A DNA stretch of 64,000 nucleotides from Hungatella effluvii. Its GTDB lineage: Bacteria > Bacillota > Clostridia > Lachnospirales > Lachnospiraceae. Made by a program: the position numbers and the translations under genes. Where the stretch lies: positions 683,634 to 747,633 of the forward strand of contig NZ_QJKD01000001.1 of NCBI RefSeq assembly GCF_003201875.1, in the 5' to 3' direction. Numbering within the stretch: position 1 is the first letter of the stretch; each line of letters opens with the position of its first letter. This document shows positions 46,206-55,269 of this stretch, in pieces. The notes beneath the pieces are model-generated. The model was not told where the DNA came from. It did no database searches and saw only the letters and a program-made list of their open reading frames with translations.

Positions 46206-46736
46206 CTATTTTTCCATGCTCTCATTCAGAGACGTAATCCATGCTTCGATCGCCTCCGCCAGGATATACTGCTGCTGCAAAACAGCCATGCCCGTTTCCG
46301 GTATCCCCGGTGTATTTCCCTTTCGGTCAATATTCTCTTCCAGATACGCCTTCAGGATCTTCACATTGCTCTCGATCCTGCTTAAGCATTCCTGCTGTTT
46401 TTCCTGAGACAGGCTGGTTAAATTTACGATTACCGCATTGAAATCCAAAAATATATGGATCGGGCCGGACGCGATCTCCAGCATAAGCTTTTCGAATTCC
46501 TGCTCTCCGGCTTCGGTCAGGGTATAGACCGCCTTCTCCGCCATTTTCCCCTCTTTCACCATGCTGCTCTGGATATAGCCCTTCTCTTCCAGCTGAATTA
46601 CTTTTTTATAGATGGAAGGCGTACTGATTTTCACCCACCGCGAGATATTGCGGTATTCCACCAGCTTCTGAATATCATAGGCACTTAAGGATTCCTTCTT
46701 CAGAATTCCCAATACGATCAGATCTATGGTCGCCAT
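46206..46736 (-). CDS. PadR-family transcriptional regulator
   Basis: 176 residues. N-terminal winged helix with the PadR pattern LIVLGILKKESLSAYDIQKLVE, STPSIYKKVIQLEEKGYI and AVYTLTEAGEQEFEKL, then a helical dimerisation region. It sits back to back with a MATE exporter gene; two dyads lie in the 124-bp gap, so it very probably represses that exporter and itself. The RBS AAGGAGG allows ATG at 46739 or 46736; the second has better spacing. Confidence 0.9.
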   Translation of the reverse strand: MATIDLIVLGILKKESLSAYDIQKLVEYRNISRWVKISTPSIYKKVIQLEEKGYIQSSMVKEGKMAEKAVYTLTEAGEQEFEKLMLEIASGPIHIFLDFNAVIVNLTSLSQEKQQECLSRIESNVKILKAYLEENIDRKGNTPGIPETGMAVLQQQYILAEAIEAWITSLNESMEK

Positions 46737-46764
46737 CATGTCCTCCTTATTTCCGCTTGACATA

Positions 46765-46781
46765 TACTATAAATTATAGTA
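46765..46781. promoter_or_regulatory. PadR operator candidate 1
   Basis: Dyad TACTATAAATTATAGTA, symmetric over 8+8 positions around a single central base, 29 bp from the regulator start. Confidence 0.7.
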
Positions 46782-46802
46782 CTATGTCTTCACGGCCGCA
46801 TT

Positions 46803-46819
46803 TACTATACTTTATAGTA
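46803..46819. promoter_or_regulatory. PadR operator candidate 2
   Basis: Dyad TACTATACTTTATAGTA, same sequence frame as the first with 7-base arms, centre 38 bp away and 42 bp before the MATE start codon. Confidence 0.7.
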
Positions 46820-46860
46820 CTATATTTTACATTTTGTGTCAATAGAAGGGAGAATGAATC

Positions 46861-48213
46861 ATGAATGAACGTAACAGTAAAATGGAACTGCTAGGCAGCG
46901 CTCCAATACCAAAAGCGCTTTTAGCAATGGGGCTTCCCACTATGATCGGCATGATGATCAATGCGCTTTACAATCTGGTGGACGCCTACTTTGTCGGAGG
47001 GCTGGGAACCAGCCAGATGGGGGCGATCTCTGTCGCATTTCCCCTGGGACAGGTTGTCGTGGGACTGGGCCTGCTATTTGGAAATGGTGCCGCCTCCTAT
47101 ATCTCCCGATTGCTTGGTCACGGGGAAACGGAGACTGCGGACCGGGTTGCCAGCACGGCGCTTTTCAGCAGCATCTCCGTCGGCGCAGCTATAATTATCT
47201 GCACGATCCTCTTTCTAAGACCGATCCTGCGGCTCCTGGGCGCTACGGAAAGCATTCTTCCCTATGCGGAAATCTACGCAGGCATTTACGTCGTCTCGTC
47301 CATCTTCAATATTTTCAATGTCACCATGAACAATATCGTAACCAGCGAGGGGGCCGCAAAGACCACGATGTGTGCGCTTCTGACAGGCGCTGTGTTAAAT
47401 ATGGTTCTGGATCCTGTTTTCATCTACGTCTTACACCTGGGAGTCGCCGGCGCCGCAATTGCCACAGCCATCTCCCAGATCGTTTCCACGGCAGTTTATC
47501 TCTGCTATGTGTTCAGAAAAAAGAGTGTCTTCAGCTTCAGCATAAAAAAATGCTGCTTCTCATCAGAAATTATGTCAGAAATCCTTAAAATCGGAATTCC
47601 TACACTGGTTTTCCAGCTGCTGACCAGCCTCTCTGTCACCCTGATCAACTTAAAGGCAAGACCATACGGCGATTCCGTGATTGCCGGTATGGGAGCCGTA
47701 ACGAGAATTATTTCCATGGGAAGCCTGATGGTATTCGGCTTTCTGAAAGGCTTTCAGCCGATTGCCGGATACAGCTATGGGGCGAAAAAATATGACCGCC
47801 TCCATGAGGCGATCAAAACTTCTATAATATGGTCAACCATCTTCTGCGCGGTCTTCGGGTTGGGGATGGCGCTCTGTTCCACGGCCGTCGTCTCCCAGTT
47901 CACGAAAGGCGATGTGCAGATGATCGAGATCGGCCGGCGTTCGCTGGCGGCAAACGGTATTTCTTTTCTGCTCTTCGGTTTCTATACCGTCTATTCTTCC
48001 CTGTTCCTCTCTCTGGGAAAAGCGAAAGAAGGCTTTATACTCGGTGCCTGCAGACAGGGAATCTGCTTTGTGCCTGTCATACTGCTTCTCCCATTCCTCT
48101 GGGGAATAAACGGCATTCTCTACGCCCAGCCGGCTGCAGATATTATCTCTGCCATAATCACCGTGTTTATGGCGGTGCGGCTCCACAGGGAACTGAACAG
48201 AGCAAGGCCTTAG
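46861..48213 (+). CDS. MATE family efflux transporter
   Basis: 450 residues with twelve predicted membrane segments in two halves. It begins LLGSAPIPKALLAMGLPTMIGMMINALYNLVDAYFVGGLGTSQMGAIS, the standard N-terminal MATE sequence, with the matching second-half block GSLMVFGFLKGFQPIAGYSYGAKKYDRLHEA. It exports cationic drugs or metabolites with Na+ or H+. Control by the divergent PadR protein is likely. A 12-bp hairpin follows at 48234-48288. Confidence 0.95.
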   Translation: MNERNSKMELLGSAPIPKALLAMGLPTMIGMMINALYNLVDAYFVGGLGTSQMGAISVAFPLGQVVVGLGLLFGNGAASYISRLLGHGETETADRVASTALFSSISVGAAIIICTILFLRPILRLLGATESILPYAEIYAGIYVVSSIFNIFNVTMNNIVTSEGAAKTTMCALLTGAVLNMVLDPVFIYVLHLGVAGAAIATAISQIVSTAVYLCYVFRKKSVFSFSIKKCCFSSEIMSEILKIGIPTLVFQLLTSLSVTLINLKARPYGDSVIAGMGAVTRIISMGSLMVFGFLKGFQPIAGYSYGAKKYDRLHEAIKTSIIWSTIFCAVFGLGMALCSTAVVSQFTKGDVQMIEIGRRSLAANGISFLLFGFYTVYSSLFLSLGKAKEGFILGACRQGICFVPVILLLPFLWGINGILYAQPAADIISAIITVFMAVRLHRELNRARP

Positions 48214-48233
48214 CTTTTGTATCTACACGCAGA

Positions 48234-48288
48234 GCAGAATGCCGGGAAGCCATAGAACGATTCGATTCTGGCGCCACCGGCATTCTGC
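48234..48288. terminator. hairpin after the MATE gene
   Basis: GCAGAATGCCGG (48234-48245) pairs exactly with 48277-48288 around a 31-base loop; the T-run is interrupted (CTTCAATTTT). Confidence 0.55.
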
Positions 48289-48377
48289 CTGCTTCAATTT
48301 TCCCGTCCTGCACTGCCCCATGGATTTATTCCCGCGGGCAGCCAGCCCGGTACCATGACTCCGTGTGCATCACAACA

Positions 48378-49307
48378 CTACTTTTTCAAATATCTTTCTG
48401 CCAGATCGTCAAACTCCATACGGCATTTTACCTTTCCGCACTCCGCAGCCATGGGGCCGAATACTTCCAGAGTCATTTTCGCACGCTCCTTCCATGTGGC
48501 CGGATCGACGAAATCAATGGTTCTCATATTGTGAAGCCGGTCGGCCAGCGCGATTAAGACCACCCGCTCATCACAGCTTACGTATTTATCAAATGCTCTG
48601 TATTCCTTCAGAATCTCATTCATGGCCGGTGTGACAGCCGGGTCAGACAGATACGTTTCCGGCTCATCTGCCATTTCCCAGATATCATGAAGCAGACCGG
48701 CACAGACCGTGTCCTCATCGGCCCCCATATCCGCCAGAATCAGTGCGGTATTAAGGGGATGCGTCACATAGTCGTCCCCCGAACGGCGTTTTTTCCCTTC
48801 GTAAACCCGTTCGGCCAGCTCGTAAACGGCCTCCAGATGTTTTTTCTCATACTCCGTTCCGGCTTCGTACAGCACCTCAAAAAGCAGTGCATAAATTTCG
48901 TTTGGCAGTGCGTGAACCGGCGTTTCTCTCAGATAAAGTCCCATATTCTCCCAGTCTCCTTTCTCTAAAGCCTCTCCGACATGAAATGCACGGAGGAGTG
49001 CGGGAGAATACCCAAATTGTGCACGAAAGGCCCTGGTGAAGCCGCTGTGCGTCTCATAACCGTAATCCAGCGCGGTATCCAGGATTTTTCGCCCTTCCCG
49101 TATTTCCCTGGCCGCTCCGAACAGGCGCTGCTGTTTTACGTAGTCCATCAGGGTAACCCCCATCTCCTCCCGGAACATCCGGGAAAAATGGAAGGCCGAA
49201 TACCCGAACTGTTCTGCCAGCCCCTGTACCGACAGCGGCTCCTTCGCATGCGACCGGATATATAATGCGCACTCCATAAGGATATCTTTCTGTCCCAACA
49301 CTCTCAC
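48378..49307 (-). CDS. AraC-type DNA-binding domain fused to RelA/SpoT-like HD hydrolase domain
   Basis: 309 residues. Residues 8-108 are an AraC double HTH (LSVQGLAEQFGYSAFHFSRMFREEMG; second helix set ends QFGYSPALLRAF). Residues about 155-308 resemble the (p)ppGpp hydrolase HD domain of RSH proteins: YVTHPLNTALILADM supplies His183, LLHD supplies His207/Asp208, and ALADRLHNMRT supplies Asp256, the full metal-binding set. Glu211 is kept but the next residue of the catalytic ED pair is Met. So it may hydrolyse or only bind an alarmone-like nucleotide. The GTG start has a close AAAGGA; ATG at 49277 is an alternative. No synthetase domain is present. Confidence 0.85.
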   Translation of the reverse strand: MRVLGQKDILMECALYIRSHAKEPLSVQGLAEQFGYSAFHFSRMFREEMGVTLMDYVKQQRLFGAAREIREGRKILDTALDYGYETHSGFTRAFRAQFGYSPALLRAFHVGEALEKGDWENMGLYLRETPVHALPNEIYALLFEVLYEAGTEYEKKHLEAVYELAERVYEGKKRRSGDDYVTHPLNTALILADMGADEDTVCAGLLHDIWEMADEPETYLSDPAVTPAMNEILKEYRAFDKYVSCDERVVLIALADRLHNMRTIDFVDPATWKERAKMTLEVFGPMAAECGKVKCRMEFDDLAERYLKK

Positions 49308-49438
49308 TTCCTTTTCTCGTGTCCCACGTGGTAGCTTTATTATACCCGATCGATCCGGCCGGCGCTGTTCCGCGATTGCTGAAATCTTTATCGCATCATG
49401 CGATTCCTGTATTTTTTTTAGTCCCTGTTCCTATTCCA

Positions 49439-49467
49439 TTGATTTCCTGTTCTTCTTCTGATATACT
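49439..49467 (+). promoter_or_regulatory. promoter of the SulP transporter gene
   Basis: -35 TTGATT (49439-49444) and -10 TATACT (49462-49467) with a 17-bp spacer, 63 bp before the start codon. Confidence 0.6.
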
Positions 49468-49530
49468 CATCTCGGTTTCAGGAAGCTCTGCCTGAAAACT
49501 ACAAAACAAAGAGAATGGGACACGATAACA

Positions 49531-51165
49531 ATGATTAAGAATTACGTATCACAACTAAAATCTGAATTTCAAAACTACAATGGCGCTGACTGCATGAAAG
49601 ATCTGATGGCCGGGCTTACGGTCGCGGCGGTTGCACTGCCTCTGGCGCTTGCCTTTGGCGTAAGCAGCGGATCCACAGCCGCGGCCGGCCTCGTTACCGC
49701 CATTATTGCAGGTCTCGTCATCGGCGCACTTTCCGGCGGATATTACCAGATATCCGGTCCTACGGGCGCCATGGCCGCCATTTTAATTTCCATAATCGCC
49801 CAGTATGGAATGCAGGGCGTTTTCACTGCGACACTGATCGCCGGGATTCTGCTGGTTCTGTGCGGGATCTTTCATATCGGCAGGCTGACAAGCTTCATTC
49901 CTGCACCTGTTATCACTGGCTTTACATCCGGTATTGCCGTCATCATCGCACTGGGACAGATCGACAACTTCTTTGGAGTTACCTCCGAGGGCTCCAGCGC
50001 CGTCGTGAAACTCCTAAGCTATGGACATCTGGGCTTCCCTGTCAATATACAGGCGGCGGGCCTGGGATTCTTCGTTGTCCTGTTTATGGTTTTCTTTCCT
50101 AAGAAATGGAACGCGGTGGTTCCCGCCTCTTTTTTGAGCATTATTCTTGCGACCATTCTGTCCGTAAGCCTGAAGCTTGACATCCAGACTGTCGGCGCCA
50201 TCCCGAAAACACTCTTTCTGGACACCCGGTTAGATTTAGCTGCCATTACGCCTGCAAATCTCAGCGGATTAATCGGACCAGCCGTCAGTATCGCCATGCT
50301 GGGAATGATCGAAAGTCTTTTGTGCGGAGCCAGTGCCGGTAAAATGGCAAATGTCAGGCTGAACAGTGACCAGGAGCTGGTAGCACAGGGAATCGGCAAT
50401 ATCATCCTTCCATTTTTCGGTGGAATCCCCGCCACAGCGGCCATCGCTCGTACCAGCGTCGCATGGAAATCCGGCGCCCGCACAAGGCTTACCGGTATCT
50501 TCCATGCGCTGGGGCTCCTGGCCTTCATGTTTATCCTCGGACCCGTGATGGCAAAAATCCCGCTGTCCGCCCTCGCCGGCGTGCTGATGGTCACCGCTTT
50601 TCGCATGAACGACTGGCAGGAAATCAGGTATATTTTCTCCCATCATTTCAAGGGAGCCGCCGCCAAATACATCATCACCATGGCTGCCACAATCGTATTT
50701 GACTTGACAACCGCAATCCTGATCGGCGTCGTCACCGCATTGGTTCTCCTCGTCAGCCGGCTGGCAAACATCGAGATAAATTATGAAAAGGTGGATATGG
50801 ACCGGGTCCGCAGCACAGATGCGGCTCTTGCAAAGGAATACGACAACGCAGTCGTCGCCTATCTGACCGGCGCTGTCATCTTTGCCAATACTCAGGCAAT
50901 CGAAGAAATAGATGCCTGTACGAAAGACTATGACACAGTGCTGCTGTCCATGCGCGGCGTTTCCTATATGGATATCTCAGGAGCGATTGCATTTATGCAC
51001 GTCCTGTCAGATTTACAGGCAAAGGGAAAACGCATTCTTTTATGCGGCGTTCCAGGCAGCACAATGGCGATGCTGAAACGCTCTGATATCTATGATATGA
51101 TTGGTGAAGAGAACTTTTACTGGAGCGTGGAAAAAGCGATTTTACATAGGGAAGGCTTACATTGA
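49531..51165 (+). CDS. SulP family anion transporter with STAS domain
   Basis: 544 residues. The membrane domain (about 20-400) begins DLMAGLTVAAVALPLALAFGVSSG and includes YYQISGPTGAMAAIL and the PATAAIARTSVAWKSGARTRLTGIFHA block characteristic of SLC26/SulP proteins. A STAS domain follows (about 430-540) with the conserved SYMDISGAIAF segment. Substrates of relatives include sulfate, bicarbonate and dicarboxylates; no neighbour identifies which applies here. Confidence 0.92.
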   Translation: MIKNYVSQLKSEFQNYNGADCMKDLMAGLTVAAVALPLALAFGVSSGSTAAAGLVTAIIAGLVIGALSGGYYQISGPTGAMAAILISIIAQYGMQGVFTATLIAGILLVLCGIFHIGRLTSFIPAPVITGFTSGIAVIIALGQIDNFFGVTSEGSSAVVKLLSYGHLGFPVNIQAAGLGFFVVLFMVFFPKKWNAVVPASFLSIILATILSVSLKLDIQTVGAIPKTLFLDTRLDLAAITPANLSGLIGPAVSIAMLGMIESLLCGASAGKMANVRLNSDQELVAQGIGNIILPFFGGIPATAAIARTSVAWKSGARTRLTGIFHALGLLAFMFILGPVMAKIPLSALAGVLMVTAFRMNDWQEIRYIFSHHFKGAAAKYIITMAATIVFDLTTAILIGVVTALVLLVSRLANIEINYEKVDMDRVRSTDAALAKEYDNAVVAYLTGAVIFANTQAIEEIDACTKDYDTVLLSMRGVSYMDISGAIAFMHVLSDLQAKGKRILLCGVPGSTMAMLKRSDIYDMIGEENFYWSVEKAILHREGLH

Positions 51166-51178
51166 GCCTTCCTTATCT

Positions 51179-52513
51179 TTATGCTTCTTTGCCTTTATGC
51201 TTTCTGTTCTCTCTGATTACTCCTTCCATTTCTCCTACCGCAAATAATGGGAGGTTAAGCAGCCTTTCTTCTGCGCGGTAATCTGCCATGGACACACGCA
51301 GGGCCAGTTCCGGCAAAAATTTCTCCCTGTATGTTTTCAGACTCTTTGCCCTTAAATTAACTTCTGCTTTCACTTCCAACGGCACAACGGTTTCTCCATT
51401 ATCGACGAGAAAATCGATTTCACAGGAACCACGATCATTTGTATAGTAGTAAATATTCAAATTCGGAATCGCTGCAAGCTGCTGCATTACATACTGTTCG
51501 GTCAAAGCACCTTTAAACTCTGCAAACAACTCATTTCCGTCAAGCAGGGTTCTCTGCCCCAGGCCAGTCATACAGCCCAGCAGACCTACATCTAACATAA
51601 AAAGCTTAAATGCCTTCAAATCCTCATAGGCCTTCAGTGGAAGACCGGGCTTTGTGACACGGCTCACTTTATGAATAAGGCCGCAGTCAGAAAGCCACAT
51701 AATCGCAGTTTCATAATCTTTTGCCCGCCCTCCTTCCCGGACAAGTCCATAAACAAATTTTTTATTTTCCTTTGCCAGCTGAGACGGTATGCTGTTCCAG
51801 ATCATACGGATTTTTGGCACAATTTCATTGGGCGCGTGTTTGGAAAAGTCCTGTTCATAAGCAGTCAGAATAAGCTGCTGCACCCTTCTCACCTCACTAA
51901 AATCCTTATTTTCGGAAAAATGTAAAACGGCCTCAGGCATTCCGCCCACAAAATAATAATACTTCAGGGCATCGATAAAAGTCTGCTTAAATGCTGTAAT
52001 CATAGAAAAATCATGAGAGGACAGCAATTCGGCAAAACGGCCGCTGCCCTCTGCCATTAAAAATTCTTTAAATGACAGCGGATACAGTTTTAAAAAATCC
52101 ACTTTACCTACCGGAAATGATGTTCCGCCGTGTAATGCTATTCCCAGCAAAGAGCCTGCGCAGATAATGTGGTACTGTGGTGCGTTTTCACAGAAATATT
52201 TGAGGCTGGCGAGGGCCTTCGGAACTTCCTGTATTTCATCAAAGATAAGCAATGTATTAGATGGTTCTATCTTCCTTCCGGCATAAAGTTCCAGCCCCAG
52301 TATCAGACGGTCAGTATTTAAATCTTCTGCAAATAACGCCGCCATTCTGGAGTTAGAGTCAAAGTTAATGTAGACGGTATCCTGATAAGCCTCTTTTCCA
52401 AATTCTTTCATCAGCCATGTTTTTCCAACCTGGCGCGCCCCCTCGATCACTAACGGCTTCCGGTATTTATTTTTTTTCCATTGATAAAGACTTTCTATTG
52501 CCTCACGGTACAT
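51179..52513 (-). CDS. AAA_14/DUF4143 ATP-binding protein
   Basis: 444 residues. N-terminal AAA_14 ATPase with Walker A GARQVGKT (about 21-28), Walker B LLIFDEIQEV (about 88-97) and ICAGSLLG sensor region; C-terminal DUF4143 domain (about 205-370) with a PD-(D/E)XK-like core seen in CEIDFLVDNGETVVPLEVKAE. Proteins of this type occur in many copies in gut anaerobes; the function is unproven and may involve defence or nucleic-acid handling. It converges on the SulP gene with only 13 bp between stops. Confidence 0.92.
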   Translation of the reverse strand: MYREAIESLYQWKKNKYRKPLVIEGARQVGKTWLMKEFGKEAYQDTVYINFDSNSRMAALFAEDLNTDRLILGLELYAGRKIEPSNTLLIFDEIQEVPKALASLKYFCENAPQYHIICAGSLLGIALHGGTSFPVGKVDFLKLYPLSFKEFLMAEGSGRFAELLSSHDFSMITAFKQTFIDALKYYYFVGGMPEAVLHFSENKDFSEVRRVQQLILTAYEQDFSKHAPNEIVPKIRMIWNSIPSQLAKENKKFVYGLVREGGRAKDYETAIMWLSDCGLIHKVSRVTKPGLPLKAYEDLKAFKLFMLDVGLLGCMTGLGQRTLLDGNELFAEFKGALTEQYVMQQLAAIPNLNIYYYTNDRGSCEIDFLVDNGETVVPLEVKAEVNLRAKSLKTYREKFLPELALRVSMADYRAEERLLNLPLFAVGEMEGVIRENRKHKGKEA

Positions 52514-52693
52514 AAGTTCCTCCTATGAAAAATTCGATATCTACTTAATAAGTATACCCGTTTTTACAAAAAATGCAACGTAACAAAGATACTTTTAACA
52601 TTTATATCTATGTATTTTTGAATATAGTCACACTTTTTACAGTCATCTTTATAAGATTTTAATACCAAAAACAGTGGAATGGATGCTTACCAT

Positions 52694-52753
52694 AAAAATG
52701 AAACGTGATTGGCGAACACATATTTTTTGTGTCCGGCAATCACGTTTCATTTT
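52694..52753 (-). terminator. terminator of the arginine operon
   Basis: Very long stem: AAAATGAAACGTGATTG pairs with its complement across 52694-52753, with a second GACACA/TGTGTT stem, ending in TTTTTA on the minus strand. It starts 3 bp past the argD stop. Confidence 0.85.
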
Positions 52754-52756
52754 CTT

Positions 52757-53965
52757 CTATTCCAACACAGCCGTCAGCCGCCTGACCATCTCATCCACAT
52801 GCTCTCTCTCTATAATAAGCGGCGGTACAAATCGAATAATATTGCTTCCCGCGCTGATTAACACCAGTTTTTCTTCGAGAAGCGCCTTCTGTACGATGGG
52901 ACCGACAGGCATTTGGAACTCCAGCCCCTGCATCAGCCCCCTGCCTCGGTGGCCGGTAATGCAGTCAAACTGTGCAGCCAGTTCTTCCAGCTTCTCCCAC
53001 AGATAGCCGCCCACTGAATTCACGTGATCTACAATCCCGCGTTCTTCGAAAATACTTAACACCGCGCTGGCCGCCGCCGTTACCAGCGGATTTCCTCCAT
53101 AGGTGGTGCCGTGGTCTCCCGGGACCATAGCCGAAGCCGCTTTTCCGGAAGCCAGAAATGCGCCCACCGGAACGCCGTTTCCAAGCGCCTTGGCCACAGT
53201 CATGACATCCGGCTTCACACCGTACTGCTGCCATGCAAACATGGAACCGGTACGACCCATACCGCACTGGATCTCGTCGAGGATCAGCAGCATGTCGTGT
53301 TCATCACACAGCGCACGGACTCCCTTTAAGAATTCCTCTTCCGCGGGATAAATGCCTCCCTCACCCTGAACGGTCTCCATAATAACCGCGCACGTATTCT
53401 CATGAATCAGCGCCTTCACGCTGTCCAGATCGTTGAAATCAGCGAATTTGATCCCCGGGATCAGCGGCTTAAACGGCTCCTGGTAATGGTCATTTCCTGT
53501 GACAGACAAGGCCCCCAGGCTTCTTCCGTGGAAGGAATGGCGCATGGCAATGATCTCGTGGACACAGCCCTCTCCCCGCTTCTCTTCGGCCGCCTTATTG
53601 TAGGCGTACCTTCTGGCAATTTTCAGAGCGCCCTCAATGGCTTCGGTCCCGCTGTTGGTAAAGAACACCTTATCCATGCCGGAAGCCGTCAGGAGCTTTT
53701 CTCCCGCTTCGATGGAAGGCACATTATAAAATAAATTAGAGGTGTGCAGAAGCTTATCTACCTGGGCCTTCACCGCCTCATTGTACTGTTTATCGTTATA
53801 TCCCAGTCCCATAACCGCGATGCCCGCTCCGAAATCGAGATATTCTTCCCCTTCCGTATCGTAAAGAGACACACCGTCCCCATGGTCAAAAATGACCGGA
53901 TACCGGTTATACGTCTTATAAAATTCCTGTTCCGCCTTTTGAATATATTCCTGTTTATTCGGCAT
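52757..53965 (-). CDS. argD: acetylornithine aminotransferase
   Basis: 402 residues. Class-III PLP aminotransferase: [80 protein letters not shown] (the Lys of AKALG binds PLP) and [10 protein letters not shown] are canonical ArgD blocks. It converts N-acetylglutamate semialdehyde to N-acetylornithine. The ATG at 53965 overlaps argB by 11 bp and has GAGAGG upstream. Last gene of the operon, followed by a strong terminator. Confidence 0.95.
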   Translation of the reverse strand: MPNKQEYIQKAEQEFYKTYNRYPVIFDHGDGVSLYDTEGEEYLDFGAGIAVMGLGYNDKQYNEAVKAQVDKLLHTSNLFYNVPSIEAGEKLLTASGMDKVFFTNSGTEAIEGALKIARRYAYNKAAEEKRGEGCVHEIIAMRHSFHGRSLGALSVTGNDHYQEPFKPLIPGIKFADFNDLDSVKALIHENTCAVIMETVQGEGGIYPAEEEFLKGVRALCDEHDMLLILDEIQCGMGRTGSMFAWQQYGVKPDVMTVAKALGNGVPVGAFLASGKAASAMVPGDHGTTYGGNPLVTAAASAVLSIFEERGIVDHVNSVGGYLWEKLEELAAQFDCITGHRGRGLMQGLEFQMPVGPIVQKALLEEKLVLISAGSNIIRFVPPLIIEREHVDEMVRRLTAVLE

Positions 53966-54851
53966 GGTAATACCTCTCATCTCCCGAATTGATAATCGCA
54001 GTTCCAATACCTTTATTTGTAAAGATCTCCAGCAGAAGACAGTGCGGAATCCGTCCATCCATAATATGTACTCTGGAAACGCCCTGCTTCATGGCATCGA
54101 TACAGTTCTGAAGCTTTGGAAGCATTCCTCCTCCGAGTGTTCCGCTGCTCACAAAATTCAGCGCCTCATCAATAGTCATTTCCGAAATTAGAGATTCTTT
54201 GTCCTCAAAATCTCTGTAAACACCTTCGACATCCGTTAAAAATGCCAGCTTCTCCGCCTTCATGGCCGTCGCAATGGCGCAGGCCGCGTCGTCCGCATTG
54301 ATATTGTACGTCTTAAATTCTTCGTCAAATCCCACAGGACAGATGATCGGAAGGAAATCCTTTTCCAGAAGGTCATAGATAATCTGCGGATCCACTCCGG
54401 TGATATCGCCCACATAACCGATATCCTCGCCGTCCGCGTATCTCTTTTTACACTGCAGCATCATGCCGTCCTTGCCGCTGATACCGACCGCCTTCACGCC
54501 CAGTTCATTCACCAGCTGCACCAGGCTCTTGTTCACCCGGTTAAGCACCATCTCGGCGATTTCCATGGTCGGTTCGTCCGTCACACGCAGACCGTTAATG
54601 AACTGCGGCTCCATTCCCACTTTGCCGACCCATTTGCTGATTTCCTTGCCGCCGCCATGGACGATAATCGGTTTAAAACCTACCAGCTTTAACAGAACGA
54701 CGTCCTGAATCACATGCTTCTTCAGTTCTTCATCCACCATGGCGCTGCCGCCGTATTTTACGACGATAATTTTCCTGTTAAAACGCTGAATATATGGAAG
54801 CGCCTCTATCAGGACTTCCGCCTTCTGCATGATGCTTTGATCTAAATCCAT
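53955..54851 (-). CDS. argB: acetylglutamate kinase
   Basis: 298 residues. The N-terminal ATP-binding KYGGSAM and glycine-rich VHGGGKEIS motifs, then [42 protein letters not shown] and [14 protein letters not shown] are typical of the amino-acid kinase fold of ArgB. The N-terminal extension of about 25 residues ([16 protein letters not shown]) resembles that of arginine-inhibited, hexameric kinases, so feedback inhibition by arginine is plausible. It overlaps the upstream gene by 10 bp. Confidence 0.97.
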   Translation of the reverse strand: MDLDQSIMQKAEVLIEALPYIQRFNRKIIVVKYGGSAMVDEELKKHVIQDVVLLKLVGFKPIIVHGGGKEISKWVGKVGMEPQFINGLRVTDEPTMEIAEMVLNRVNKSLVQLVNELGVKAVGISGKDGMMLQCKKRYADGEDIGYVGDITGVDPQIIYDLLEKDFLPIICPVGFDEEFKTYNINADDAACAIATAMKAEKLAFLTDVEGVYRDFEDKESLISEMTIDEALNFVSSGTLGGGMLPKLQNCIDAMKQGVSRVHIMDGRIPHCLLLEIFTNKGIGTAIINSGDERYYHAE

Positions 54852-55225
54852 TTTTCTGCTCCTCCCAAATCGACTCCAAATTCTTTACCCAAATGCTCGA
54901 TTCCCTCATTAATCTCTTCCCTGGAATACTGATGCGAATCGAGAAATTCATCATCGTATTCATTTAAATGCAGATAAAATGACGCCGCCATTTCGAAATA
55001 CTCGGAACTCCTGTCCTCCAGTTCATCGAGCAGGATATTCTCCGCCTCGTTGATCTGACCTGCATCCGCCATGGTGATCAGCTTCTTGTACAGATTGTCA
55101 ATTACTGTAAATTCCTCATCTTCCGGCAAAACGTAATTGATATCGTCTTTTCCGAGAATAAGGCGGGCCAGAACTCTCGCCATATCCTTTATCATCCGCA
55201 TTACGTAATCATCTTTTACAGCCAT
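54842..55225 (-). CDS. DUF6483-like protein in the arginine operon
   Basis: 127 residues, helical and acidic. Start [26 protein letters not shown], then [32 protein letters not shown], matching the clostridial DUF6483 family as I remember it; function unknown. Its 3' end overlaps argB by 10 bp and holds the argB RBS (GGAGGAG), so translation of the two is coupled. The TPR-like helical pattern may mean protein-protein contact. A regulatory role for arginine synthesis is only a guess. Confidence 0.75.
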   Translation of the reverse strand: MAVKDDYVMRMIKDMARVLARLILGKDDINYVLPEDEEFTVIDNLYKKLITMADAGQINEAENILLDELEDRSSEYFEMAASFYLHLNEYDDEFLDSHQYSREEINEGIEHLGKEFGVDLGGAEKWI

Positions 55226-55269
55226 CGTTCATTCTCTTTTCTCACAAAATATCAGCACTGCGTTTTCTG

